This document shows positions 16,866 through 26,040 of a stretch of 64,000 bases of DNA, one piece after another. Both the position numbers and the translations under genes were made by a program. The notes under the pieces were generated by a model. The model had not been told where the DNA came from. It saw nothing but the letters and a program-made list of their open reading frames with translations, and made no database searches. How positions within the stretch are numbered: the first letter of the stretch is position 1; each line of letters opens with the position of its first letter. Source of the DNA: Lachnospiraceae bacterium XBB1006 (lineage in GTDB: Bacteria; Bacillota; Clostridia; Lachnospirales; Lachnospiraceae); the NCBI GenBank assembly GCA_900115795.1, contig FOXT01000008.1:1-64000 (forward strand), written 5' to 3'.

Positions 16866-18929
16866 GTGGATATGGAGAAACTAAATTCTGTTTTGCAGGG
16901 CATTTTAGAATTAGAGGGAAAAGGTCTGATTGAAGAATGCATTCGGTTGTTTAATCAATTGGAAGCATTAGTGCCATCAGAACAAGAGAATCTGAAGATT
17001 GAAAAGGGAAAATTGAGGTTTCGAAATGGGCAATATGAGGAAGCATTATTGGACTTTTCTGAGGCATACGAGATAGAGCATGCCCCCGAACTGCTGGATT
17101 TGATTTTTGAGGCATATTACTTGCCAAATGAGAAAAGTATACTTCAAAATGTTGAAAATAACGAAAAGTGGTTACAGACTAATCCTAATGTATACTGGGA
17201 CGGGAATTACGATGAGGACTTGTATCTTCTATATTCTACACCAACACGATTGATTGGATACGATAAGAGGTCAGATCGAATTATTAAATGGGAACCACAA
17301 AAAAAAGAGGTAAGTTGGGAGCCAGGTGTTTATGCAGTGATAAGTGACGGGTATTGTTCCGTTTCGGAGATGGAGGCCTTTGCTGAGGAGATGATTATGG
17401 TGGCAAGACTTCCGTTGCCCAATATGAAAATAGGAGTATATTATTTATTAGATACGGAAGAACTTTCGCTGCTTTTACAATGCGAGGATCTTTCTGCAAT
17501 GAAATATCAGGACCAAATTGTGCTAATAGCTGGAATGGAGGAATTTGCGCAGTTTTTGATGGAACCGGGGAATCGTTTTCCAGACTATGCCTTTAGTAAT
17601 AAGGCAAAAGAGCTACTAGATATTGCAGTTTGCAAGTCAGAAATATTGAAAGAAAAATATGAAAAGGCGCACCAGGCTTGTAGACAATATTACGAGCAAA
17701 ATCGAGAAGCAGTACGCAAGCATATTCGTGATAGGTGCCCACGTGTGATGATTCAAACGTCTGTGTTTACATCAGTTTTGCAATATCATGCAAGGGATGT
17801 GCAACAGGCTTTACAGAACAGGGGAATAGAATGTGAATTAATCATTGAAAAAAGCACGATTTCATGTTGCGGCGAGGAGTTATTTGAACAAATAAACAGA
17901 TTTAAGCCAGATCTCTTCTTCTGCATTGATCACTTTCGCTTTGAATCGTTAGAAGATATTCTGATTCCATACGTAACGTGGGTACAGGATCCCATGAAGG
18001 ATATAATAGATAGGAATACTCCGGGGAAATTAACTGAGATAGATTTTGTGCTGAACCATTTTATTAGTTGGAAATATTTTTTGGAGTTGGGATATGACGA
18101 GAATCGATTGATTCCGGGACCTATTCCGGCAAACAGTCATATTTATCGGCCAATGGATTTGACAGATATGGAAAAGGAGCAGTATGCTTGCGATATATGC
18201 TTTGTCTGCCATGCTAGCGATGTAGAGGCGTATTTGGACAAATTGCTGAAGGCAGTACCGGAAGATATCAGAGAAGGTGTAGCAAGCGTTTTTGCAGCAT
18301 ATCGGGATTATGTCTATGAATTCGGAGAAATTTTTTATTCCATAGGAGAGGCAGCAGCATTTATTAGGGGAGCATTAGAGCGGGCTTATGGAATTATATT
18401 GGACGAGGAGACATTGAAATGGTTGGCAAATGAAATGTATCTGTGGTATAACCAGCGTGTATTTAGACAGGTGTTGGTAGACTGGCTGGTAGAAGCTGGT
18501 CATACAAATATAAAATTATGGGGAAAAGGCTGGATGGATATCCCTCGATATGCACCCTATGCTATGGGGCCTGCAGATAATGGAGAGACTCTTTCTAAAA
18601 TATATCAGGCAGCTAAGATTGTAATTGGAAACAATACGGCAACTACGGCAGCCGCGAGGGCATGGGAGTCCATGCTGAGCGGTACCTTCTACTTGGCTAA
18701 TTATGTCCCGCCAGAGGAAGATTACACAGATATACGGTTGATTTTGGAACCCGCTGAATTTGTTATGTTTAAGGGAAAAGAGGATCTTCTTCAGAAGGTG
18801 GATTATTATTTGAATCATGATGAAGAACGTATGAACATGGCTCGAATTGGCAGGGATGCGGCATTGAAAAAAATGACATTTGATGTAACTGTAGAGCGCC
18901 TTTTGGATGAGCTGGCCAAACGAATTTAA
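16866..18929 (+). CDS. Large glycosyltransferase, CgeB-type C-terminus
   Basis: Translation is placed at GTG 16866, six bases after AAAGGAGGA; an ATG six bases downstream is the alternative. The product is 687 residues. The N-terminal roughly 270 residues are a helical module whose opening (SEAYEIE...LPNEKSIL) resembles that of the GT2 protein at 6174. From about residue 300 there is a GT-B fold: RVMIQTSVFTSVLQYH, then a PDLFFCIDHF strand. The C-terminal Glyco_trans_1_2/CgeB-like donor domain includes GNNTATTAAARAWESMLSG and ends with NMARIGRDAALKKMTFD. CgeB-like enzymes modify spore coats or flagellins in clostridia. It follows rfbF closely, so the CDP-dideoxy sugar is one possible donor; this is inference. 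Confidence 0.8.
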   Translation: MDMEKLNSVLQGILELEGKGLIEECIRLFNQLEALVPSEQENLKIEKGKLRFRNGQYEEALLDFSEAYEIEHAPELLDLIFEAYYLPNEKSILQNVENNEKWLQTNPNVYWDGNYDEDLYLLYSTPTRLIGYDKRSDRIIKWEPQKKEVSWEPGVYAVISDGYCSVSEMEAFAEEMIMVARLPLPNMKIGVYYLLDTEELSLLLQCEDLSAMKYQDQIVLIAGMEEFAQFLMEPGNRFPDYAFSNKAKELLDIAVCKSEILKEKYEKAHQACRQYYEQNREAVRKHIRDRCPRVMIQTSVFTSVLQYHARDVQQALQNRGIECELIIEKSTISCCGEELFEQINRFKPDLFFCIDHFRFESLEDILIPYVTWVQDPMKDIIDRNTPGKLTEIDFVLNHFISWKYFLELGYDENRLIPGPIPANSHIYRPMDLTDMEKEQYACDICFVCHASDVEAYLDKLLKAVPEDIREGVASVFAAYRDYVYEFGEIFYSIGEAAAFIRGALERAYGIILDEETLKWLANEMYLWYNQRVFRQVLVDWLVEAGHTNIKLWGKGWMDIPRYAPYAMGPADNGETLSKIYQAAKIVIGNNTATTAAARAWESMLSGTFYLANYVPPEEDYTDIRLILEPAEFVMFKGKEDLLQKVDYYLNHDEERMNMARIGRDAALKKMTFDVTVERLLDELAKRI

Positions 18930-18940
18930 GGAGGTTTGCA

Positions 18941-20002
18941 ATGGCAGACAAAATACGAATGGACTCCCACAAGCTGATTTTTCACCCGGACAGAGTGGCA
19001 GCTTGGCTACGGGGAGAAAATATATATCCCATTGAATTAGAAGTGGGACTTACCAATGCTTGTAACCATCGCTGTATATTCTGTGCAGTAGATTATACCG
19101 GATATCAGGCAATAATGGCCGATGGAGAACTTTATAAGAGGCGGTTGGAAGAATTTGCAGAAAAAGGTGTAAAGAGCATTATTTATGCTGGTGAAGGCGA
19201 ACCGTTATTACATAGGGATGCACCGGAAATCATTAATCGGACAAAGTCGTTAGGAATAGATGCAGCGATGTCAACCAATGGTGTACTACTTACACCGGAG
19301 GTGTCTAAAGACTGTTTAAAAAGCCTGACCTGGATTCGATTTAGTACCGCGGCGATTACGGAGGCAACGTATGAGAAAATTCATCAGTGTAAAGCCGGTG
19401 ATTTACAGAAAGTATTGCAGCACATGGAAGCGGCTGTAAGGGTGAAAAAAGACCAGAATTTAAAGACAACCCTTGGCGTACAGATGTTGCTTTTGCCGGA
19501 TAACAAAGACGAAGTTGTAAAGATGGCAAAGGAAATGAAGCGAATCGGCGTGGATTACTTTACCGTAAAACCTTTTTCGCAGCATCCGCAGAGTGGTAAT
19601 ATTTTGCAGGTTAATTATCAGGAAATGTTGGGAGTTCAGCAAGAAATAAAAGAACTTCAGACAGAAGAGTTTAAGATATATTTTCGGGCTCATTCCATGG
19701 AAAAGTTGGTTTGCGAGCGAGGATATAAGCAGTGTTTGGCACTTCCTTTTATGGTATACATTGATGCACATGGAAATCTTTGGCCATGCATTGTGTTTAT
19801 GGGTAAAGAGGAATTGTCTTATGGAAATATTTACAAGAATACCTTCGCAGAAATCTGGGAAGGGGAAAGGCGGGCAAAGCTGGTAGAACAATTCATGCAG
19901 ATGGATTTGGAGAAAAACTGTCGTGAATTATGCCGCCTAGATGAGATGAATAAATATTTGGATGAATTAAGACATCCGGGAGAGCATGTGAATTTTATTT
20001 AG
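18941..20002 (+). CDS. Radical SAM/SPASM enzyme 1
   Basis: A 353-residue radical SAM protein. The [4Fe-4S] motif CNHRCIFC (CX3CX2C) is near residue 43, followed by YAGEGEPLLH, a GGE-like SAM-binding strand. The C-terminal region has CLALPFMVYIDAHGNLWPC and CRELC, which fit a SPASM/twitch auxiliary cluster site. It ends HVNFI, and the paralogue at 21761 ends HINFI. It precedes a split transketolase and heptose genes, suggesting a radical step (epimerisation, dehydrogenation or C-C chemistry) on a sugar or nucleotide sugar. It is not next to any precursor peptide gene that I can see. The reaction is unknown. Confidence 0.85.
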   Translation: MADKIRMDSHKLIFHPDRVAAWLRGENIYPIELEVGLTNACNHRCIFCAVDYTGYQAIMADGELYKRRLEEFAEKGVKSIIYAGEGEPLLHRDAPEIINRTKSLGIDAAMSTNGVLLTPEVSKDCLKSLTWIRFSTAAITEATYEKIHQCKAGDLQKVLQHMEAAVRVKKDQNLKTTLGVQMLLLPDNKDEVVKMAKEMKRIGVDYFTVKPFSQHPQSGNILQVNYQEMLGVQQEIKELQTEEFKIYFRAHSMEKLVCERGYKQCLALPFMVYIDAHGNLWPCIVFMGKEELSYGNIYKNTFAEIWEGERRAKLVEQFMQMDLEKNCRELCRLDEMNKYLDELRHPGEHVNFI

Positions 20003-20011
20003 GAGTCAGGA

Positions 20012-20836
20012 ATGTACGAGGATATAACGAAAGAAATCCGCAAGGATATTATGGTTACAGCATTAAAAGGAAAGGCGGGACATTTGGCATCGGCACTGTC
20101 CATGGCGGAAATTGTGACAGCCCTGTATTTCGGGGAGGTTTTGCAGTATGATAAAGATAATCCGAATTGGGAAGGCAGAGACAAGGTCATTCTGAGCAAA
20201 GGCCATGCAAGTCTTGCCTTGTATAGTGCCCTATATCGTATAGGATATCTTACAAAAGAGCAACTGCATGGTTTTTGCCAAGAGGGTTCTCTGTTGGGAG
20301 GTGAGCCGAAGCGGGGGGATATTCCAGGCGTTGAAGCAACAACCGGTTCTTTAGGCCATGGTTTATCGTTTGCAGTGGGAATTGCTATGGCAGAGAAATA
20401 CAAAAAGACTTTGAATCGAATTTATGTGATTCAGGGGGATGGAGAGTGTCAGGAAGGCTCTGTTTGGGAAGCAGCACTTTCTGCTGCACATCACAAGCTG
20501 GGAAACTTGACAGTGATTCTTGACCGTAATCAATTACAGGCCATGGGAGATACTGAAGAAATTGTGGGGATTGAGTCCCTTAAGGAAAAATGGGAAAGCT
20601 TTGGGTTTCTAGTGACAGAAGTGGATGGACATGATACCGAACGGCTTATAGCTGTTTTGCAGAAGGACAAAAGGGACAAAACAGAAAGACCTCGTATAAT
20701 TATTGCACATACGGTAAAGGGAAAAGGGATTTCTTTTATGGAAAATGTTCCTATTTGGCATTATCGTATGCCAAATGCGGAGGAGCAAATCATTGCTAAT
20801 CAGGAATTGGGAATAACGAAAGAGGATTTGTTATGA
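20012..20836 (+). CDS. Transketolase, N-terminal subunit
   Basis: A 274-residue ThDP-binding PP half of a two-subunit transketolase: SKGHASLALYS, GSLGHGLSFAVG, and the GDGECQEGSVWEAA...NQLQ diphosphate motif. Such enzymes move two-carbon ketol units and can form sedoheptulose 7-phosphate. The partner follows with a four-base overlap. It lies between two radical SAM genes and upstream of the heptose genes, so it is probably dedicated to sugar building rather than the pentose phosphate cycle. Confidence 0.9.
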   Translation: MYEDITKEIRKDIMVTALKGKAGHLASALSMAEIVTALYFGEVLQYDKDNPNWEGRDKVILSKGHASLALYSALYRIGYLTKEQLHGFCQEGSLLGGEPKRGDIPGVEATTGSLGHGLSFAVGIAMAEKYKKTLNRIYVIQGDGECQEGSVWEAALSAAHHKLGNLTVILDRNQLQAMGDTEEIVGIESLKEKWESFGFLVTEVDGHDTERLIAVLQKDKRDKTERPRIIIAHTVKGKGISFMENVPIWHYRMPNAEEQIIANQELGITKEDLL

Positions 20837-21756
20837 GAAACACGTATTTGAGAGAATTGTATAAATTGGCAGAAAAGGATAAGCGTGTGTTGTCCCTTAT
20901 CGCAGATAATGGCATGATTGTTTATGATGAGTTTCGAGAAGCATTTCCGGAACAATATTATAATTTTGGAATATCAGAAGGACATATGGTAACGGCTGCT
21001 GCAGGAATGGCTTCTTGCGGATTGATTCCATTTGCATATACCATAGGTTCTTTTTTAGCATATAGGTCATGCGAGTTTCTAAGGTTGGACGTTTGCCTAC
21101 AAAATTTGAATGTAAAAATCGTGGGAATTGGAGCTGGGGTAACATATGGATACTTGGGGCCAACACATCATTCGACAGAAGATATTGCAATATTACGAGC
21201 AATGCCCAATTTGACGATTTTATCGCCAGCAACACCGAAAGAGGCGAGAGTGCTAGTGAATTATGCGTATGAGCATGATGGCCCGGTTTATATTCGTTTG
21301 GGGAATAACCTTCCGGCAGAGCTTTACGCTGAAGACATGGAGGTGATTCCGGGAAAACCAACGACATTAACCGAGGGAAAAGATTTGGTTGTTTTTGCCA
21401 CCGGCGAGATTCTAAATCAGGCAAAAGAGGCATTGGACTTGCTTAAGATAGACGGGGTATCTGCCGAACTAATTAGTGTGCATACAATAAAGCCATTGGA
21501 TGAAGCATTTGTTCTGGAAGTATGTAATCGGCATAAAAGAATTGTAACAGTAGAGGAGCATTCTATCTTTGGAGGATTGGGCGGCGCCATTGCGGAAGTA
21601 ATGGCAGAAAATGGGAACGGTAAAAAATTACAAAGAATAGGACTTCAAGATCGGTTTGCAAAAGGATATGGAAATCGTTTGGAGGTTTTAAAGGCGAATG
21701 ATTTAGATGGAAAAGGAATTTACGCACAAATAAAGAAGTATTTGCAGGAGGCATAA
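20833..21756 (+). CDS. Transketolase, C-terminal subunit
   Basis: A 307-residue Pyr plus C-terminal half of the split transketolase. NFGISEGHMVTAAAGMA carries the ThDP-activating Glu, THHSTEDIAILRAMPN the conserved substrate-side histidines, and VTVEEHSIFGGLG the C-terminal domain motif. The ATGA overlap with the N-terminal subunit indicates coupled translation and a 1:1 complex. A related two-subunit arrangement is found in DXS-like and Tkt-like enzymes, but the presence of THHSTEDIA favours transketolase. Confidence 0.9.
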   Translation: MRNTYLRELYKLAEKDKRVLSLIADNGMIVYDEFREAFPEQYYNFGISEGHMVTAAAGMASCGLIPFAYTIGSFLAYRSCEFLRLDVCLQNLNVKIVGIGAGVTYGYLGPTHHSTEDIAILRAMPNLTILSPATPKEARVLVNYAYEHDGPVYIRLGNNLPAELYAEDMEVIPGKPTTLTEGKDLVVFATGEILNQAKEALDLLKIDGVSAELISVHTIKPLDEAFVLEVCNRHKRIVTVEEHSIFGGLGGAIAEVMAENGNGKKLQRIGLQDRFAKGYGNRLEVLKANDLDGKGIYAQIKKYLQEA

Positions 21757-21760
21757 GGAT

Positions 21761-22867
21761 ATGGAAGAAAAGTTAATTTTAGATGGAAGTAAGGTTTTGT
21801 GGCATAAAGAACGGATTGAACAGTGGAAAAGAGGAGAAAAGTTTGCTCCAATCACCATTGATTGTGCATTGACGACGAAGTGCAGTTATCGCTGTATTTA
21901 TTGTTATGGTAAGATGCAGTGTATTAATCAGTCCGACAATCTAGATAAGGAAACGATTTTTAACTTTCTGGAGGATGCAGCAGAAATTGGTGTAAAAGCA
22001 GTAAGCTTTGTAAGCGATGGAGAGAGTACCTGCAATCCCAATTTAAAAGATGCCATTGTGTATGGTAAAAGTTTAGGATTGGATATGGCATTAGGAACCA
22101 ATGGGTTTTTATTAAAGGATGAGGAACTAGAGGAAATTTTACCCTGCCTTACATATTTACGCTTTAATATTTCTGCAGGGGAAGCAGACCGATATGCATA
22201 TATTCATGGTGTGGATGAAAAGTGCTATCACAAAGTGGTAGAGACAATGAAAAAGGCGGTTGCAATTCGGAAAGAGAAAAATTTACCGGTAACCATCGGT
22301 ACCCAGATGGTACTTATGCCAGAACTGGCAGACCAGATTATGCCACTTGCAAAACTTGGAAAAGAAATCGGGGTAGACTACTTTGTGATTAAGCATTGTA
22401 GTGATGATGAGGAAGGAACCCTTGGAATTGATTACAGTAAGTATGATGAAATTGTTCCGATTTTAAAAGAAGCAGAGGCACTTTCTACAGAGAATTACCA
22501 GGTATCTGCAAAGTGGTCCAAGATTTTAAGCCATGGGAAGAAGAACTATTGCAAGTGTTTCGGAGCACCGTTTATTTTACAGATGTCTGGAACGGGATTA
22601 GTGGCTCCTTGTGGAATGTTCTTCAATGAGAAATATAGTAAATATCATATTGGAAATATTAAAGAAAAGCGTTTTAAAGAGATTTTTGAAAGTGACCGTT
22701 ACTGGGAGGTAATGAAGTCTATTACATCAGAAGAATTTGATCCGAACAGAGATTGTGGAACACTTTGCTTGCAGCATAAGACAAATGAAGTGCTTTGGAG
22801 CATTTATCAAAATGATGAGATTCCCAATCCGGTAGGTGAAAAACCGAATCATATTAACTTTATATAA
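21761..22867 (+). CDS. Radical SAM/SPASM enzyme 2
   Basis: A 368-residue paralogue of the enzyme at 18941. The cluster motif CSYRCIYC is near residue 42, an extra Cys follows (YGKMQC), and the SAM-binding strand reads FVSDGEST. C-terminal cysteines (NYCKCFGAPF, APCGMF, DCGTLCLQH) fit auxiliary iron-sulphur binding. Both paralogues begin alike (a short ...LWHKERIEQWKRGE / FHPDRVAAWLRGE lead) and end in H(I/V)NFI. It sits five bases after the transketolase and 40 bases before the heptose kinase/nucleotidyltransferase. The two enzymes probably act in sequence or as a pair on the same pathway; the substrate is unknown. Confidence 0.85.
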   Translation: MEEKLILDGSKVLWHKERIEQWKRGEKFAPITIDCALTTKCSYRCIYCYGKMQCINQSDNLDKETIFNFLEDAAEIGVKAVSFVSDGESTCNPNLKDAIVYGKSLGLDMALGTNGFLLKDEELEEILPCLTYLRFNISAGEADRYAYIHGVDEKCYHKVVETMKKAVAIRKEKNLPVTIGTQMVLMPELADQIMPLAKLGKEIGVDYFVIKHCSDDEEGTLGIDYSKYDEIVPILKEAEALSTENYQVSAKWSKILSHGKKNYCKCFGAPFILQMSGTGLVAPCGMFFNEKYSKYHIGNIKEKRFKEIFESDRYWEVMKSITSEEFDPNRDCGTLCLQHKTNEVLWSIYQNDEIPNPVGEKPNHINFI

Positions 22868-22907
22868 TTAGCTTTAGGTGTAAAAACGGAAAGTTGGTGG
22901 AGGAACC

Positions 22908-24434
22908 ATGGCACAGATTTTACAAAAGAAAGATATACAGGTAATTAAGAATCTAAAAGCACAGGGAAAGAAAATTGTGCTTTGCCACGGTGTTTTTGAT
23001 TTGGTACATCCGGGGCATATTCTTCATTTTGAAGAAGCGAAGAAGATGGGGGATATTCTGGTGGTATCCATTACTGCAGCAAAGTATGTCCGTAAAGGAC
23101 CCGGAAGACCTTATTTTGATGACGAAATGCGAATGAAGTTCTTGTCAGAGATAGCTTGTATTGATTATGTTATGTTGTCAGATGGCTATACGGTGGATGA
23201 TATTATTGAGACAGTAGAACCGGACTTGTATGTGAAGGGTCAAGAGTATGCAAAACCAGAGGACGATATTACAGGGAAAATAGGAGAAGAAGTGGCATTG
23301 GTACGGGCTCATGGCGGAGAAGTGGCTTACACTACCGGACAGGTATTCAGTTCTACACGCCTAATTAACAAGGCGTTGCCTTCGCTTCCGCCGGAAGTAA
23401 AGGAGTATATGGAAGACTTTCATTTTAGATATTCTATGGACGAGATAAAAGCGTTTACTGAGAAAATACAGGATAAAAAGGTGCTTGTTCTCGGAGACGC
23501 AATTATAGATGAATATATATATAGCCGGATTCAGGGACTTATGTCTAAGGATACTGGTTACTCTGCAAGATTTTATGAAAAAGAGCAGTATTTGGGCGGA
23601 GCCCTTGCCATTGCGCGGCACGTTGCGTCTTTTTGTGAGAATGTAACATTAATGACGGTGGTTGGAAACGAGGATGGTGTGCATAGCAGAATTTTGGATG
23701 AAATGAGCGGAAATATGCGGGTGAAACTTACTATCAGCAATCAATTTCCAACCATAGTGAAGACAAAATATGTAGAGGCAAATCCAAAGCGAGCAGAATT
23801 AAACAAGTTATTTGCGGTGAATAATCTTCCGGATCCCATGTGCATAGATGAAGAGACTATGCAGAAGTTTAAAGATGTGCTGCTGGAAAAGATAAAGGGT
23901 TATGACCTTGTAATTCTTTGCGATTTTGGACATGGTCTGGTGGATGAAGAGGTGCAAGCTATTGTAGAACATCACGCAAATTTTCTGGCACTGAACTGTC
24001 AGACGAACTCGTCGAATTATGGCAAAAATATTATCACGAAATATCATAGAGCCAATGCCTTTACCCTGGATCAGAAGGAGCTGGGACTTGCGTTTTCAGA
24101 TTACCGGAAAAGTGAAGATGAACTGTTATTGCAGCTGTCAGAGCACTTACAAAGTGGGGGTTTTTTGACAAGAGGTTCCTCTGGTGCGGAGTGCGTTGAA
24201 GGTGGAAAGATTAAGCGGTGTCCGGCACTGACCTTGCAGGTAAAAGATACAATCGGTGCGGGAGATGCTTTTTTCTCAGTGGCAAGCTTGTATGCGGCGG
24301 TTGGCGCACCCTATGAGGTTGCTCAGTTTATGGGAAATATTGCTGGTGCGTTGGCATCCAATATTGTGGGAAATAAAGAAGCAGTTGAAAAAGTAAATGT
24401 ATTGAAATATGCAAGCACATTGTTAAATGTGTAA
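22908..24434 (+). CDS. Bifunctional heptose kinase/nucleotidyltransferase (HldE-like, reversed domains)
   Basis: A 508-residue fusion. Residues about 15-155 are a cytidylyltransferase-like domain (CHGVFDLVHPGH, the HxGH site; later GKGQEYA-like VKGQEYA and SSTRLI). Residues about 190-500 are a PfkB sugar kinase (LVLGDAIIDEYI; catalytic TIGAGDAF). E. coli HldE has the same two activities in the opposite order. The reaction set would be phosphorylation of heptose 7-phosphate at C1 and nucleotidyl transfer after the GmhB step. It is followed by an epimerase, a SIS isomerase and a GmhB-like phosphatase, so the whole ADP-heptose route is present. Whether the nucleotide is ADP, CDP or GDP cannot be decided by eye. 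Confidence 0.87.
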   Translation: MAQILQKKDIQVIKNLKAQGKKIVLCHGVFDLVHPGHILHFEEAKKMGDILVVSITAAKYVRKGPGRPYFDDEMRMKFLSEIACIDYVMLSDGYTVDDIIETVEPDLYVKGQEYAKPEDDITGKIGEEVALVRAHGGEVAYTTGQVFSSTRLINKALPSLPPEVKEYMEDFHFRYSMDEIKAFTEKIQDKKVLVLGDAIIDEYIYSRIQGLMSKDTGYSARFYEKEQYLGGALAIARHVASFCENVTLMTVVGNEDGVHSRILDEMSGNMRVKLTISNQFPTIVKTKYVEANPKRAELNKLFAVNNLPDPMCIDEETMQKFKDVLLEKIKGYDLVILCDFGHGLVDEEVQAIVEHHANFLALNCQTNSSNYGKNIITKYHRANAFTLDQKELGLAFSDYRKSEDELLLQLSEHLQSGGFLTRGSSGAECVEGGKIKRCPALTLQVKDTIGAGDAFFSVASLYAAVGAPYEVAQFMGNIAGALASNIVGNKEAVEKVNVLKYASTLLNV

Positions 24435-24465
24435 GATATCCATTCAGAGAGCAGGAGGTAGGAAG

Positions 24466-25458
24466 ATGATTTCATTGGTAACAGGGGGATGCGGTTTTAT
24501 CGGGTCTCATATTGTGGATAGACTATTGACAGAGGGGCATACGGTAAGGGTGATTGACAATTACACCACCGGTCGTCCCCAAAATTTGGATCACCAGAAG
24601 GAGAACCCAAATTTAACGGTATATCACATGGATATTCGCAATCGGGAGGAAATTGAGCCGATTTTTGAAGGTGTAGATTATGTGTTTCATTTGGCGGCGC
24701 TGGCAGACATTGTGCCGTCCATTCAGAAGCCATGGGAGTATTATTCTTCCAATGTATTGGGAACCTATAATGTGTGTGAATGCGCCCGTTACGCCAAAGT
24801 GAAAAAACTGGTATATTCAGCATCTTCATCTTGTTATGGAATCCCGGATTCCTATCCTACAGATGAAAAAGCGGAAATTCGTCCGCAATATCCCTATGCA
24901 TTAACAAAGCGCTTGGGTGAAGAAACGGTTCTTCACTGGGGACAGGTATATGATTTGCCGGTTGTTACGTTGCGTTTATTTAACGTATATGGAACCCGTT
25001 CCAGAACCTCTGGAACCTATGGTGCAGTATTTGGGGTGTTTTTAGCACAAAAGCTGGCAGGACAGCCTTTTACGGTGGTTGGAACCGGCGAGCAGACCAG
25101 GGATTTTACCTATGTAACAGATGTGGCGGATGCTTTTTACACAGCGGCAATGTCTGATGTGGTGAACGAAACCTTCAATGTGGGAAGTGGTGGAACTTAT
25201 TCCGTAAATCGCTTATGTGAACTTCTTGGCGGAGAGGTTACGCACATTCCGAAAAGACCGGGAGAACCGGATTGCACGTTCGCAGACACGACCAAAATTG
25301 AAAAGGTGTTGGGATGGAAAGCAAAGGTAAGTCTGGAGGAAGGTGTTCAGAAGATTTTAGAAAATATTGATTATTGGAAAGAAGCACCGGTATGGACACC
25401 AGACAGTATTCAGGATGCAACGAAGGATTGGTTTAAGTATCTGGGAAAAGAAGGGTAA
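24466..25458 (+). CDS. NAD-dependent nucleotide-sugar epimerase
   Basis: The start is placed at ATG 24466 behind GCAGGAGG, giving 330 residues. It is an extended SDR: TGGCGFIGSH, FHLAALADI, SASSSCYG, and YALTK with Tyr/Lys. The closest architecture is UDP-glucose 4-epimerase / dTDP-glucose dehydratase type. Between the HldE-like enzyme and GmhA/GmhB-like genes, its likely job is to epimerise or modify the nucleotide-activated heptose, analogous to HldD but not clearly its orthologue. Confidence 0.83.
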   Translation: MISLVTGGCGFIGSHIVDRLLTEGHTVRVIDNYTTGRPQNLDHQKENPNLTVYHMDIRNREEIEPIFEGVDYVFHLAALADIVPSIQKPWEYYSSNVLGTYNVCECARYAKVKKLVYSASSSCYGIPDSYPTDEKAEIRPQYPYALTKRLGEETVLHWGQVYDLPVVTLRLFNVYGTRSRTSGTYGAVFGVFLAQKLAGQPFTVVGTGEQTRDFTYVTDVADAFYTAAMSDVVNETFNVGSGGTYSVNRLCELLGGEVTHIPKRPGEPDCTFADTTKIEKVLGWKAKVSLEEGVQKILENIDYWKEAPVWTPDSIQDATKDWFKYLGKEG

Positions 25459-25461
25459 TGT

Positions 25462-26040
25462 ATGTATAAGGAATATATGGAAGAGCTGATGGAGGCCCTT
25501 TATAACACAAAAATGAGATTGACAGATGGCAGGAGTTGTCAAGATTATGATGAAGTGATAGCGGCAATATTTTCGCTTTTTTCGGATATAAAAGAGAAGC
25601 AGAAACAGGTATTCTTCATAGGTAACGGTGGAAGTGCAGCCATTGCCAGTCATATGACTGCTGATTTTATGAAAAACGGCGGTATGAAAACATATAGCTT
25701 GTATGATAATTCGGTTACTACCTGTATGGGAAATGATTACGGATACGAGCATATTTTTTCTAGACCATTGTCTTTTCTTGGAAATGAAGGGGATTTGTTG
25801 GTTGCCATCAGTAGTTCAGGTAACTCTCAGAATATTGTAAATGCTATTGAGGTTGCAAAAGAGAAGAAGATGTGTGTGTTGACTCTTTCAGGTTTTAAAG
25901 AGAATAATCGAATTTTTACAATGGGAGATTATAATCTTCATGTACCGAAGGAACAGTTTGGTATGGTGGAATCCATTCATATCATGATTCTACAGCAGGT
26001 GGTGGATGAGATATTAAAGCGGGATGGAGCAAGATTGTAA
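25462..26040 (+). CDS. gmhA: SIS-domain sugar isomerase, GmhA-like
   Basis: A 192-residue SIS protein of the size of phosphoheptose isomerase: FIGNGGSAAIASHM and ISSSGNSQN are the phosphate-binding motifs, and HIMILQQVVDEIL is the C-terminal helix with the catalytic-side His. GmhA converts sedoheptulose 7-phosphate to D-glycero-D-manno-heptose 7-phosphate. It is followed with a one-base overlap by the GmhB-like phosphatase, and transketolase upstream could make the sedoheptulose 7-phosphate. Confidence 0.85.
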   Translation: MYKEYMEELMEALYNTKMRLTDGRSCQDYDEVIAAIFSLFSDIKEKQKQVFFIGNGGSAAIASHMTADFMKNGGMKTYSLYDNSVTTCMGNDYGYEHIFSRPLSFLGNEGDLLVAISSSGNSQNIVNAIEVAKEKKMCVLTLSGFKENNRIFTMGDYNLHVPKEQFGMVESIHIMILQQVVDEILKRDGARL

